A DNA stretch of 60,466 nucleotides, taken from positions 1-60,466 of the forward strand of contig CAZTGC010000009.1 in the NCBI GenBank assembly GCA_964612975.1, given 5' to 3'. The notes under the pieces were generated by a model. That model was given only the letters and a program-made list of their open reading frames with translations. It was not told the DNA's origin and did no database searches. Of the stretch, positions 25,925 to 34,801 are shown in pieces (position 1 is the stretch's first letter; the number at the start of each line of letters is the position of its first letter). The translations under genes were made by a program, and so were the position numbers. The DNA is from NZ13-RE01 sp964612975 (GTDB lineage: Bacteria; Dictyoglomota; Dictyoglomia; Dictyoglomales; Dictyoglomaceae).

Positions 25925-27109
25925 CTAATACTCCCTCCAAGAAAGAGCTTTTAATTTTCCCCTTGTCTTCTGAACTATATTTTCTATCCCATGGGTAGTA
26001 AAAATATTATTCAAATAGTCTTTATTATGTCTTACAGTACTATTACCCCCTATATCAACAATCTCCCCAAGGGAACAACCATCAATAACTGGATCTCCAT
26101 ATATACTTAAGTCATCAGGAACAGTATCCATATTTGAAGCAAAAACTATACCCTTCACTTTATTTCCAGTCCCAGTAATTTTTAAATCTCCATTAATAAC
26201 AATGATCCCTTGAAACTCAACATTTCCAGCCATATCTGCAGAACCATCTACAAAGATAACCAAAGACCAGGTATTATATGTTTCAGTTGCAGAATTATAC
26301 CATGAAGGATTACTTTGAGCTACATCTACAACTCTTTTTAAATCAATTTTACTTCCACTCCTATATAATCCCTGCATCATAGAAATTGCCCTTAAATAGT
26401 TCATATTTAATCGGGGCATCTGTAATGAAGTATCATTAGCTATATAATCAACTCCCCGAATGGGTGATCTTGTTCCATTAACCTCAACTCTATTTCCTAT
26501 AAAATCAACCTTACCACGAGAATATATAGCAGTATCAAATCTTCCTTCCCCCAAGGGGTCACCACGAATAACACTGCTTCCTTTAATGTCCACACTTGTT
26601 CCAGCAAAAACTGCGTATTTAAAGGGATCTAATGAGATTTGATCTACTCTCCCAAATATTTCAATACTTCTTTTTGCTTTATAATTTGAAACTGTTGGAA
26701 TATACCCTGTACTTTTTATCACAAAGAAATCACCCTGAGCCAATAATCCTCCTTGATTAATTAAGGCATTTGTGTAGTTAGCAGATACCACATATTCTCC
26801 TAATTGAATAGGGAAAATAAAAGATCCTGTCAATTTTGTTCCTGATGTTTGAGTAATAGTATAGCTGACATTTAAACCATACGATCCCTTATTAGATGAA
26901 ATCACTAAATCCTTTAAATTACTATCATTATTAATTAGATAAATTGCATTTTCCAAGCCAGCCTGACTAAGATAGAAGGCCTGATTACTCTCTATCTGTC
27001 TTCTACTCATTAAATTCTCAGGAGGGATCAAGGATAAAATTATTCCACCAAGAATAAATAGGAAAAGGACTATGGAAATAACCAAAATTAATTGTCCCTT
27101 TTCTTTCAT
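25925..27109 (-). CDS. PilX-like pilus-associated protein with beta-repeat body
   Basis: A 394-residue protein. The N-terminus has a short basic peptide, G-Q and one hydrophobic helix (about 5-28), then an SNQAFYLSQAGLENAIYLI stretch, as in PilX/pilus-tip proteins. It lacks the Glu5 of true prepilins. Residues about 165-370 are rich in short Gly/Asn/Val strands (DIKGSSVIRGD, GDLKITGTGNKVKG) that look like a parallel beta-helix. It sits between the pilin genes and pilM. A role as a minor or tip component is inferred. GAGGTGAT lies upstream of the ATG. Confidence 0.65.
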   Translation of the reverse strand: MKEKGQLILVISIVLFLFILGGIILSLIPPENLMSRRQIESNQAFYLSQAGLENAIYLINNDSNLKDLVISSNKGSYGLNVSYTITQTSGTKLTGSFIFPIQLGEYVVSANYTNALINQGGLLAQGDFFVIKSTGYIPTVSNYKAKRSIEIFGRVDQISLDPFKYAVFAGTSVDIKGSSVIRGDPLGEGRFDTAIYSRGKVDFIGNRVEVNGTRSPIRGVDYIANDTSLQMPRLNMNYLRAISMMQGLYRSGSKIDLKRVVDVAQSNPSWYNSATETYNTWSLVIFVDGSADMAGNVEFQGIIVINGDLKITGTGNKVKGIVFASNMDTVPDDLSIYGDPVIDGCSLGEIVDIGGNSTVRHNKDYLNNIFTTHGIENIVQKTRGKLKALSWREY

Positions 27110-27129
27110 TTTATCACCTCATTTATATT

Positions 27130-27684
27130 TTACCTCAAGAAATAATTTTCTTTAAGAGGTAAATAAATGGAAAAAGATAATGTATAATCTGCCTGATTAT
27201 CTCTATTAGCATCCAATCTAAGGTTTACAAGAATTACTTTAGCTAAGTTTGGAGAGGTAGGATTAAAAGATACATCTAAATAATAAAAAACAGGTGTTAA
27301 AACTTTTATATTATTTTCTGTTAAAGGATTATCTCCAACCCATAAAACTCCCTGTCTTACTTGTCTTTTTAAAATCCCAGAACTACTTACATAATATCTA
27401 ATGATAGATAAAGAGGAGGAGACAATATTAGATTGAAGAGTATATACATAGTAATTAAATATAAGGTTACTACCATCAGAGGAGGGATCAATAGAATAAG
27501 CTCTTTTTACCTCTCTAATTAATCTATCTGATGCCAATCTTGCATTTCTTTGTAAATCTATTTTTTGATTTATTTTCTGATAACCTTGAGAGCCTATAAT
27601 AAGAAAATTGACAATAGCAGTAATTACAATAAAAGATACTGTAATACTAATCAAAAGTTCAGTTAATGTAAATCCTTTCTTCAT
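27130..27684 (-). CDS. Prepilin-like protein (PilW/PulJ type)
   Basis: A 184-residue protein with a class III signal: MKK then GFTLTELLISITVSFIVI, with Glu at position 5 after the cleavage site. The following LQRNARLASDRLIREVKRA resembles minor pilins of the PilW/PulJ group. The C-terminal domain is not recognisable. The prepilin peptidase encoded three genes upstream should process it. Confidence 0.82.
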   Translation of the reverse strand: MKKGFTLTELLISITVSFIVITAIVNFLIIGSQGYQKINQKIDLQRNARLASDRLIREVKRAYSIDPSSDGSNLIFNYYVYTLQSNIVSSSLSIIRYYVSSSGILKRQVRQGVLWVGDNPLTENNIKVLTPVFYYLDVSFNPTSPNLAKVILVNLRLDANRDNQADYTLSFSIYLPLKENYFLR

Positions 27685-28073
27685 TATGGTATGGACCTCA
27701 ATATTTCTAATGATAAACTCCTAGTATAAGTCCCATCCCTCCATGATACAATAAGGGTAATTACCCTACACCATGAATACGGAATATTCAAAGTATAAGA
27801 TAGGCTAAAACTTAAACCTCCGATATTGACTACCTTAGGATAGTTATTGGAAAGGAAATTTTCTAATTGATTAAAATTCCTTGAATTTATATTTTCTGCC
27901 TCTCTAAGTAAAAGGTGATTAGCCTGAACGAGATTACTTATTTTAGGATATTGAAATAGTCCATAGGAATACATCTGAAATACAGCAAACATCGCAATGG
28001 AAATTATCAAACCTACAATTAATACTTCTATTAGGGTAAAGCCCTCACTACCAATTTTCTGGTGGAGAATCAT
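27684..28073 (-). CDS. Prepilin-like protein (PilV/PulI type)
   Basis: A 129-residue prepilin with a short leader (about 10 residues) and GFTLIEVLIVGLIISIAMFA, with the conserved Glu5. The C-terminal part, with VITLIVSWRDGTYTRSL, resembles the V.W......... strand of PilV minor pilins. The start overlaps the next upstream prepilin gene by 26 bases, and its stop touches the start of the PilW-like gene. Confidence 0.82.
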   Translation of the reverse strand: MILHQKIGSEGFTLIEVLIVGLIISIAMFAVFQMYSYGLFQYPKISNLVQANHLLLREAENINSRNFNQLENFLSNNYPKVVNIGGLSFSLSYTLNIPYSWCRVITLIVSWRDGTYTRSLSLEILRSIP

Positions 28074-28527
28074 TTATCCATATCCTCCCCGTTGCTGGTG
28101 TGACAATTATATATTTTCTTAACTTCCCTTTCCCTAAAATTATTGTACCTCCCGAAGAAGGTATTCCTAAATTAGTAAAGTGTAACGAATTTAAAGTTCC
28201 AAAATTAGCAGATATCAGATCAACTTTATATTTTTTAAAATCAATTATCCGATAATTCTTATAGCTATTACTACTTGAATTATATACTTTCCAAATACAT
28301 AATTCAATAGTTGGGTAAAATTCAAAGAGATCATAATAATCCCTCTGGGAAGGTGCGCTTTCTTGAAAAAGTTTTAACATTGTAAACAAATAAATTGTTG
28401 CCTCTTCTAGACTTAACCTCTCAAAAAAATTTATAAAATTATAACTTAAAACAATAACAATGACTGAAAAAATTGAGAAAGCAATTAATAATTCTAAAAG
28501 GGTAAATCCAAAGTTTCTATAATTCAT
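28048..28527 (-). CDS. Prepilin-like protein (GspH/FimT type)
   Basis: A 159-residue prepilin: a six-residue leader, then GFTLLELLIAFSIFSVIVI with Glu5. The remaining domain has ISANFGTLNSLHFTNLG and GTIILGKGKLRKYIIVTPATGRI, which fits the GspH/FimT fold (strand-rich, ending in a G-R-I motif). It overlaps the prepilin peptidase gene by four bases. Confidence 0.8.
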   Translation of the reverse strand: MNYRNFGFTLLELLIAFSIFSVIVIVLSYNFINFFERLSLEEATIYLFTMLKLFQESAPSQRDYYDLFEFYPTIELCIWKVYNSSSNSYKNYRIIDFKKYKVDLISANFGTLNSLHFTNLGIPSSGGTIILGKGKLRKYIIVTPATGRIWINDSPPENW

Positions 28528-29294
28528 GAGTAAAATAAACTAAGGTAAAAATTAATTAATTTTTCACCCCAAAAATAACTAAAAATTCCAGAGATTATAA
28601 GAAAGGGGCCAAAGGGAATATACTCCTTTAATCTTTTAGTTTTTAGAATAATAAGGACTATTGAAACTAATCCTCCTAAAATAAATCCTAAGAATAAAGA
28701 TAGCATACCCAGCTTTAATCCCAAGAAACTTCCCAATAAAAGGCCCAGTTTAATATCTCCTTGCCCCATTCCTTCCTGTTTATAAATAATTAGTGCTAAA
28801 AAATAGATTAGTAAAAGTATTATTCCAATAACTATTCCCCCCTTTACACCTTCCATCAATCTTCCTTCAAAAAGGGATAATACAATTCCCAATAAAGCAC
28901 CAGGAATAGAAAGAATATCAGGTATTATCATATGCTCTAAATCTATGAAAAAAATAGGAAGTAAAAGGGAAATGAATATTAAGGATTTTAGGGTAAAGAA
29001 AGTAAAATCAAAATTTAAAAATAAAATTGAAAAACACAAACCTAAAAAGCCTTCTACTAATAAATATCTTATAGAAATCCTTTCCCCACAATACCTACAT
29101 CTTCCCCTTAAAAAAATATAACTAAAAACTGGAATTAAATCCCATAAGAATAATCTGTGATTACACTTAGGACAATGAGAAGGGGGAACAATTATAGATT
29201 CTCCCTTAGGTAATCTATATATTACTACATTTAAGAAACTTCCTATACTTGCTCCCAACAAAAACATCCATACTGTTAATATAAACTTGATCAT
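28524..29294 (-). CDS. pilD: Prepilin peptidase / N-methyltransferase
   Basis: A 256-residue polytopic membrane enzyme that cleaves prepilin leaders and methylates the new N-terminus. The methylase-type domain has GSFLNVVIYRLP near residues 17-28 and two zinc CxxC pairs (CPKC and CRYC). The aspartyl protease residues are visible in FFIDLEHMIIPD and GQGDIKLGLLLG. About seven further hydrophobic segments follow. It is the first gene of the pilus cluster, overlapping thrS by four bases. Confidence 0.94.
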   Translation of the reverse strand: MIKFILTVWMFLLGASIGSFLNVVIYRLPKGESIIVPPSHCPKCNHRLFLWDLIPVFSYIFLRGRCRYCGERISIRYLLVEGFLGLCFSILFLNFDFTFFTLKSLIFISLLLPIFFIDLEHMIIPDILSIPGALLGIVLSLFEGRLMEGVKGGIVIGIILLLIYFLALIIYKQEGMGQGDIKLGLLLGSFLGLKLGMLSLFLGFILGGLVSIVLIILKTKRLKEYIPFGPFLIISGIFSYFWGEKLINFYLSLFYS

Positions 29295-31189
29295 GTTAAG
29301 CGTCTTTCCACCTCTTCCTTAAGAATTTTCAACATTTCCTCTATAGAAAATACTCCTAAATCCCTATCATGTTTTCTAACACTTATCTTTCTCTCATTCA
29401 TCTCTCTGTCTCCAGCAATAAATAAATAAGGAATCTTTTGGGAAATAGCTTTCTTTATCTTATAATTTAAACTTGCTTGATCCAAATCTACTTCAACTCT
29501 GAAGTTTTCTCCTCCGAATATATTTGCTATCTCTAAAGCATAATTCTTATGTCTATCTGCAATAGGTAAAATAATTATTTGAGTAGGGGAAAGCCAAAGG
29601 GGAAACCTTCCAGCATAATGTTCTATTAATACCCCCATAAATCTTTCCATAGAACCTAAAAGAGTCCTATGAATCATAACAGGTCTTTTCCTTGTTCCAT
29701 CAGGAGCATCATAAGTTAAATCAAATCTTTCAGGAAGATTAAAGTCCACTTGAATTGTTGGGCCCTGCCAGGATTTTCCATATAAGCTCTTTAATCCCAT
29801 ATCTATTTTAGGACCATAAAAAGCTCCCTCTCCTTCTGCAATTTTATATTTCACCCTTAAAGAATCTAAAGCATTCTTTAAGGAATTTGTTGCCTTCTCC
29901 CAAATCTCATCACTCCCAATATATTTTTCTGGTCGAGTTGATAGGGTTATATCAAAATCCTCTAATCCAAATGAATTAAGCATAAAGAAAGCAAAATCCA
30001 AAATTTCTTTTATCTCCTTTTCCAATTGTTCAGGAGTACAAAATATGTGGGCATCATCTTGGGTAAATCCTCTTACCCTCTGAAGCCCATAAAGAACTCC
30101 AGATCTCTCATATCTATAAACCGTTCCCATTTCAAAAAATCTTAAGGGTAGATCTCTATAACTATGAATAAAGGACTTATATATAAGTATATGTCCCGGA
30201 CAATTCATAGGCTTTATTGCATATTTTTGCTCTTCTATTTCAAAGAAAAACATGTTTTCTCTAAAATTATCCCAATGTCCAGATTTTTCCCAAAGATCTA
30301 TTTTCATAATATGTGGAGTAATAACTGGAAGATATCCCCTCTTCATATGCTCTTTCCTTTCAAACTCTTCAATAATATATCTTATAATTGCTCCCTTTGG
30401 AGGATAAAATATTAAACCTGGACCAGCATCTTCAAAGACAAAAAACAAATTTAGTTCCTTTCCCAATCTCCTATGATCTCTTTTTATTACTTCCTCCCTT
30501 ACCTTTAAATATTCTTCAAGATCCTCCTTGGTCAGAAATGAGGTTCCATATATTCTTTGAAACATCGGATTTTTCTCGTTTCCCCTCCAATAGGCTCCAG
30601 AAGTACTAAGAAGTCTGAAATATTTTACCCTCCCTGTGGATGGAAGGTGGGGACCTTTACACAAATCTATAAAATCTCCATGCTTATAAAAAGTTATGGA
30701 TTCATCCCCTGGAATTTCCTCTAAGAGCTCAAGTTTAAAATCTTCACCTAAATTCTTTAGAAGTTTTCTTGCCTCATCCTTTGTCAATTCAATTCTTTCC
30801 AAGGATAAATCTCTTTCTATAATTTCCTGCATTTTTCCTTCAATTTTTTCTAAATCTTCTTTAGTAAAAGGATCTTTTTTATAGAAATCATAATAAAATC
30901 CATCTTCTATGGCAGGACCTATTCCTAATTTTATATCTGGGAATAACTCTTTTACAGCATTTGCCATAATATGAGAAGTAGTATGTCTATATATTTCTCT
31001 CCCCTCAGAAGAATCCCAGTCTAATATTATTACCTCAGAATCCTCCTCAGGAATATGAGAGAGATCATATAATTTATTGTTGATTTTAGCCCCAAATGCA
31101 ATATCATTTAATCCTTTCTCCTCAATTGCTGATAAAATACTTCCTTGACATTTCCAAACATTGTCTTTCCACTTCATAATCCATGCCAT
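29291..31189 (-). CDS. thrS: Threonyl-tRNA synthetase
   Basis: A 632-residue class II synthetase. The first 60 residues are a divergent TGS domain. The editing domain has HTTSHIMA (HxxxH) and the later CKGPH. The catalytic core has PMNCPGH, motif 2 RYERSGVLYGLQRVRGFTQD and motif 3 with MIHRTLLGSMERF; a C-terminal anticodon-binding domain follows. The ATG at 31189 is chosen because AAGGAGG lies nine bases upstream; the ATG at 31198 is only two bases from it. Expression should be controlled by the T-box leader at 31216-31449. It overlaps pilD by four bases. Confidence 0.96.
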   Translation of the reverse strand: MAWIMKWKDNVWKCQGSILSAIEEKGLNDIAFGAKINNKLYDLSHIPEEDSEVIILDWDSSEGREIYRHTTSHIMANAVKELFPDIKLGIGPAIEDGFYYDFYKKDPFTKEDLEKIEGKMQEIIERDLSLERIELTKDEARKLLKNLGEDFKLELLEEIPGDESITFYKHGDFIDLCKGPHLPSTGRVKYFRLLSTSGAYWRGNEKNPMFQRIYGTSFLTKEDLEEYLKVREEVIKRDHRRLGKELNLFFVFEDAGPGLIFYPPKGAIIRYIIEEFERKEHMKRGYLPVITPHIMKIDLWEKSGHWDNFRENMFFFEIEEQKYAIKPMNCPGHILIYKSFIHSYRDLPLRFFEMGTVYRYERSGVLYGLQRVRGFTQDDAHIFCTPEQLEKEIKEILDFAFFMLNSFGLEDFDITLSTRPEKYIGSDEIWEKATNSLKNALDSLRVKYKIAEGEGAFYGPKIDMGLKSLYGKSWQGPTIQVDFNLPERFDLTYDAPDGTRKRPVMIHRTLLGSMERFMGVLIEHYAGRFPLWLSPTQIIILPIADRHKNYALEIANIFGGENFRVEVDLDQASLNYKIKKAISQKIPYLFIAGDREMNERKISVRKHDRDLGVFSIEEMLKILKEEVERRLT

Positions 31190-31215
31190 ATATTTCATTT
31201 CCTCCTTAACTTTTA

Positions 31216-31248
31216 AAAATAAAGCTCCCGCCTTAAAGGACGGGAGCC
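31216..31248 (-). terminator. T-box terminator hairpin of thrS
   Basis: On the minus strand GCTCCCG pairs with CGGGAGC around a short AT-rich loop (with an inner CC/GG), followed by a U-rich run. It directly follows the T-box sequence, so formation of the antiterminator by uncharged tRNA-Thr would prevent this hairpin. Confidence 0.88.
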
Positions 31249-31449
31249 CCGTGGTTCCACCTTAATTGGTTGTTTTGACCCACTTTCAATCTTTAACGAA
31301 ATTACCCGTTTTTACTTACTTTAATATATATTTCAGTAAAAAAGCTCTGAGGTGGTCTTCCCCTTATGAAGCTTAGAAGGATTCCACCAATCTCCTTCCT
31401 CTCTGAAAGCCTCAGTAAGAGTACTCTCCTCTTCTTTGCCTTTCTCATA
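31216..31449 (-). ncRNA. T-box leader for threonine, upstream of thrS
   Basis: The 14-base T-box AAGGTGGAACCACG lies at 31263-31250 and leads into the terminator. Upstream, Stem I has a distal GAAGGA/TCCTTC hairpin with a GGTGGAA-containing loop, and a lower CTGAGG/CCTCAG helix. The specifier region reads GAAGACCACCTCAG, giving ACC (Thr) followed by a purine. The UGGA bulge is complementary to the UCCA ends of both tRNA-Thr genes in this window. The leader starts immediately after tRNA-Val, with no promoter of its own visible. Confidence 0.92.
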
Positions 31450-31524
31450 TGGTGGGCGCGGGTGGGATTGAACCACCGGCCCCTACCGCGTCAAGATAGT
31501 GCTCTCCCACTGAGCTACGCGCCC
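31450..31524 (-). tRNA. tRNA-Val(GAC)
   Basis: A 75-nt tRNA with encoded CCA. The anticodon stem CTATC/GGTAG encloses TTGACGC, giving anticodon GAC. The acceptor stem is GGGCGCG/CGCGCCC and the discriminator is A. It begins about 12 bases after the -10 element of a near-consensus promoter and ends at the first base of the thrS leader. Confidence 0.95.
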
Positions 31525-31535
31525 TTTTGAACCAG

Positions 31536-31564
31536 ATTATAAGTTTTGTTATTATTATAGTCAA
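31536..31564 (-). promoter_or_regulatory. Promoter of tRNA-Val, T-box and thrS
   Basis: TTGACT (31564-31559), a 17-base spacer and TATAAT (31541-31536) on the minus strand. The -35 element overlaps the stop codon of ruvX. It is the only recognisable promoter between ruvX and thrS, and probably also serves the pilus genes behind thrS. Confidence 0.88.
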
Positions 31565-31995
31565 GAAGAAAATTGTGAGAGAAACTTATCAAGAATTATT
31601 ATAGCAGACTGTTGATTTATAAGAATTTTTCTTTTATCTCTTTTTACATTCCCCTGAATCAGTATTCTCTCTGCTTCAATTGTGGAAAATCTTTCATCAA
31701 CAAAATATACTGGTAACGAAAAAAATTTTTCCAAAATCACACCAATTTTTTTTACTTCTATACTTCTCTGAGTCTCTTCACCTTTTAAAGAAAGGGGTAA
31801 TCCAATTACAAATCCCTTAATTGAATAATCCTTTATTATTGTTTTAATAAGTTCTAAGAATTCTTTTTTCCCCTTATTTACAAATACGCCCACTCCCTGG
31901 GGAATCATCCCTAAGGGATCAGAAATAGCCAATCCAATATATTTTTCTCCCCAATCAATTGCCAACCATCTTCCCATAATTACATTTATATCCAT
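31561..31995 (-). CDS. ruvX: YqgF/RuvX family RNase H-fold nuclease
   Basis: A 144-residue RNase H-like protein, implicated as a Holliday-junction resolvase and in 16S rRNA 5'-end maturation. The pattern LAIDWGEKYIGLAISDP (first catalytic Asp), GFVIGLPLSLKGE and FVDERFSTIEAE is that of the family. The first seven codons overlap alaS by ten bases; translation could also start at the ATG before GRWLAIDW (31977). Confidence 0.9.
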   Translation of the reverse strand: MDINVIMGRWLAIDWGEKYIGLAISDPLGMIPQGVGVFVNKGKKEFLELIKTIIKDYSIKGFVIGLPLSLKGEETQRSIEVKKIGVILEKFFSLPVYFVDERFSTIEAERILIQGNVKRDKRKILINQQSAIIILDKFLSQFSS

Positions 31996-34586
31996 TCCAT
32001 TAATATATCCTTAATAATTTTTAGATCCTCAATCTTATTTATATTTATTTGAGCAAAGGTATCTTTTCCTCCTCCTTTTCCATTTAATTTCTCAGTTAAT
32101 AATCTTGCAATATTCTTAGCAAGTATCCCTTTTTTAACTAAGCTCGGAGACAACATTATGTTTAAAGACGTATTATTTCCTTGATCTATACCAAGAATAA
32201 TTAAACTATTAGATTTTCTACTTTTTAAATAATCTCCCAATTTCCTTACCATTTCTAAAGATGGAGTATTTATTTTCTCAATAAAAATATTTATATTATC
32301 TTTCACAATAGCTTTATCTAATATTCTATTAACTTCATGATCCAATATTACATTTTCAAGCTCTTTAATCTTTTTATCCTTTTCTTCCAAGAGACTTAAT
32401 ATCTTTGATAATCTTTGATTCAAATCCTCCAAATTATTAACATTAATTTCTTTATAAATATTACTTAATGCTTTTCTCTGGGAATTAATATATTCCCATG
32501 CCTTTAGACCACACAATGCAAAAATTCTCCTTATTCCACTTCCAATTCCCTCTTCCTTTGTTATTAGGAATAGCCCAATCTCTCCTGTGGAGTCAACATG
32601 ATCCCCACCACAAAGTTCTATACTTATATCATCTATTTTAATAATCCTCACGTCCTTCTGATATTTTTCAGTAAATAAAGCCAAAGCTCCCATATCCCTA
32701 GCTTTATCTAAAGTAGTATATATTTTTTCTACTCTATGATTAGAAACTATGTAATTATTTACTATTCTTTCTATCTCCTCAATCTCTGAAGATGTTAAAG
32801 GTTGATAGTGAGTAAAATCAAACCTTAAAAACTCAGGTGAAACAAGGGATCCCGATTGCATAACATGATTTCCTAAAAATCCTCTTAAAGCAGAATGTAA
32901 TAGATGAGTAGCAGTATGATGCCTTCGAACAGCTTCTCTTAAGTCTTTATTAAACTTTGCTATAACTTCTATCCCTTCTCTAAATTCTCCTTTCATTACT
33001 TTTCCCTTATGAACATAAAATTTCTCTCCCAACTTTTGAACATCTTCTACAATAACTTCTAACTCTTTTCCAATTATTATTCCCTTATCTGACACTTGTC
33101 CTCCACTTTCTGCATAAAAAGGTGTTTTATCTAATATAAAATAAACTTCCTCAAAGGGTTTAGTTACTTTCTCATGTCTTCCCTGTAGGAAAAATAAAAC
33201 CTTAGAATTTGATTCTAAAAACTCATATCCTACAAACTCAGTAGGAGGAATTTCCCTTAACCTATATATTTCCTCATCAGAGAGATTTATCCAAACACTT
33301 TCTAATTTTTCTTCTAGTGAAATTCTTGCCCTTCTTTTTTGATCCTCCATTAATCTATTAAAACCTTCTAAGTCTATCTTCCATCCTCTCTCTTGAGCAA
33401 TTTCAAGGGTTAACTCAAAAGGAAAACCATAAGTATCATAAAGTTTAAATACAAATTCTCCTGATAACTCAGTTTTTCCTTCTCTTGCTAGAGAGTCTAG
33501 AAGATAAAGTCCCTGTTCTAAGGTTCTTAGAAATTGTTCTTCTTCCCTTTTTAATATTTTCATTATAAAATCTCTTTTATAAACCAACTCAGGATAGAAA
33601 GACTCCATGATTTCAATAACTTTAGGAACCAAATTATACAAGAAAGGCTCTTTTATTCCCTTCTCAAAAGTTTTTCTTTCAGCTCTTCTAATTAATCTCC
33701 TTAAAACATAACCTCGTCCATCATTGGTAGGAATAACCCCATCTGCCATAAGAAAGGTTATTCCCCTTATATGATCAGAAATTATTCTTTCCACTACTTT
33801 ATCTTCTTGATTTATCAATCTTCTTGTTTCTTCTATTAATGGTTTAAAAAGATCTGTCTCAAACACATTATTTACTTGCTCTACTACAGTAGTAATTCTT
33901 TCCAATCCCATCCCCGTATCAATATTTTTTTGAGGAAGAGGAGTCATTTTTCCTTGTTCATCCATATAGTAGGTCATAAATACAAGATTCCATATTTCCA
34001 TAAATCTATCACCAGGATCACCGGGCTTTAAATCTTCTTCCTCTTTATTTTTAGGACCAAAATCGTAATAAATTTCAGAACATGGGCCACAAGGCCCTGT
34101 AGGCCCTGGTGGTCCCCAAAAATTATCCTCTTTCCCCAATCTTACTATTCTCTCATTAGATATACCAATATGTTTATTCCAAATTTCAAAGGCTTCATCA
34201 TCCTCTTCATATATGGAAATCCACAAAGAAGATAAGGGTAAGCGAAGCTCTTCAATGAGAAACTCATATGCAAATTCTATAGCTTCTTTTTTAAAATAGT
34301 CTCCGAAGGAAAAGTTTCCAAGCATTTCCAAGAAGGTAAGATGACGTGGAGTAATCCCAATTTTCTCTATATCTGTAGTTCTAAAGCATTTTTGAATCGT
34401 CGTTATTCTCTTTGCTGGAGGGTCTCCTTGTCCTAAGAAGTAAGGTTTAAAAGGTACCATTCCTGCAGTGGTAAAAAGCAAAGTGGGATCATCACTGGGA
34501 ACTAAAGAAGAACTTGGAAGATGCAAGTGCCCCTTCCCTACAAAATATTTAATAAATTTCTCTCTTATATCTTGACTTATCCTCAT
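31986..34586 (-). CDS. alaS: Alanyl-tRNA synthetase
   Basis: An 866-residue class II synthetase. The catalytic domain starts IREKFIKYFVGKGHLHLPSS and has TTAGMVPFKPYFLG and GPTGPCGPCSEI. The editing domain carries HHTATHLLH (HxxxH) and the later CGGDHV, which together form the zinc site that clears mischarged Ser- and Gly-tRNA. A C-terminal coiled coil and DHHA1 domain (GGGKDTF) end the protein. The GGTAGGA site sits close to the ATG. Upstream lies a 6S-like RNA rather than a T-box. Confidence 0.96.
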   Translation of the reverse strand: MRISQDIREKFIKYFVGKGHLHLPSSSLVPSDDPTLLFTTAGMVPFKPYFLGQGDPPAKRITTIQKCFRTTDIEKIGITPRHLTFLEMLGNFSFGDYFKKEAIEFAYEFLIEELRLPLSSLWISIYEEDDEAFEIWNKHIGISNERIVRLGKEDNFWGPPGPTGPCGPCSEIYYDFGPKNKEEEDLKPGDPGDRFMEIWNLVFMTYYMDEQGKMTPLPQKNIDTGMGLERITTVVEQVNNVFETDLFKPLIEETRRLINQEDKVVERIISDHIRGITFLMADGVIPTNDGRGYVLRRLIRRAERKTFEKGIKEPFLYNLVPKVIEIMESFYPELVYKRDFIMKILKREEEQFLRTLEQGLYLLDSLAREGKTELSGEFVFKLYDTYGFPFELTLEIAQERGWKIDLEGFNRLMEDQKRRARISLEEKLESVWINLSDEEIYRLREIPPTEFVGYEFLESNSKVLFFLQGRHEKVTKPFEEVYFILDKTPFYAESGGQVSDKGIIIGKELEVIVEDVQKLGEKFYVHKGKVMKGEFREGIEVIAKFNKDLREAVRRHHTATHLLHSALRGFLGNHVMQSGSLVSPEFLRFDFTHYQPLTSSEIEEIERIVNNYIVSNHRVEKIYTTLDKARDMGALALFTEKYQKDVRIIKIDDISIELCGGDHVDSTGEIGLFLITKEEGIGSGIRRIFALCGLKAWEYINSQRKALSNIYKEINVNNLEDLNQRLSKILSLLEEKDKKIKELENVILDHEVNRILDKAIVKDNINIFIEKINTPSLEMVRKLGDYLKSRKSNSLIILGIDQGNNTSLNIMLSPSLVKKGILAKNIARLLTEKLNGKGGGKDTFAQININKIEDLKIIKDILMEWI

Positions 34587-34615
34587 TTCCTACCCAAGGT
34601 TTCTATTTATTATTA

Positions 34616-34796
34616 AAAATCCCCGCTGTACCGTGATGCTACATGCCTTTGCGCCCTCTTCCCAAAACTTTTAAGCCTCATTTATTTTGGTTATGTAGCT
34701 CGTTAGAGCCGCAATCCCAAAATAAGATATTGGCTTCCTAAGAAAAGGTGTTGAGCCAAGGACACGTTCACATCACGCACACAGCAGGGCTCTTTA
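34616..34796 (-). ncRNA. ssrS: Probable 6S RNA
   Basis: A structured RNA of about 180 nt. A nine-pair closing stem joins 34789-34781 with 34629-34621 (CCCTGCTGT/ACAGCGGGG), then seven pairs join 34777-34771 with 34638-34632. A large open central bubble follows, then an apical arm: CTTTT/AAAAG, AAGCC/GGCTT and a nine-pair TTATTTTGG/CCAAAATAA helix capped by GCTC-TAAC-GAGC. Size, long closing stem, central bubble and apical arm fit 6S RNA, which mimics an open promoter and binds RNA polymerase. A U-run follows the closing stem. The alternative is an alaS leader of unknown class. Confidence 0.65.
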
Positions 34797-34801
34797 TCTT
34801 C

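Noticed and set aside
34587..34800. T-box leader for alaS
   Set aside because: No T-box sequence, antiterminator or terminator with a UGGN bulge is present; the fold fits 6S RNA better.
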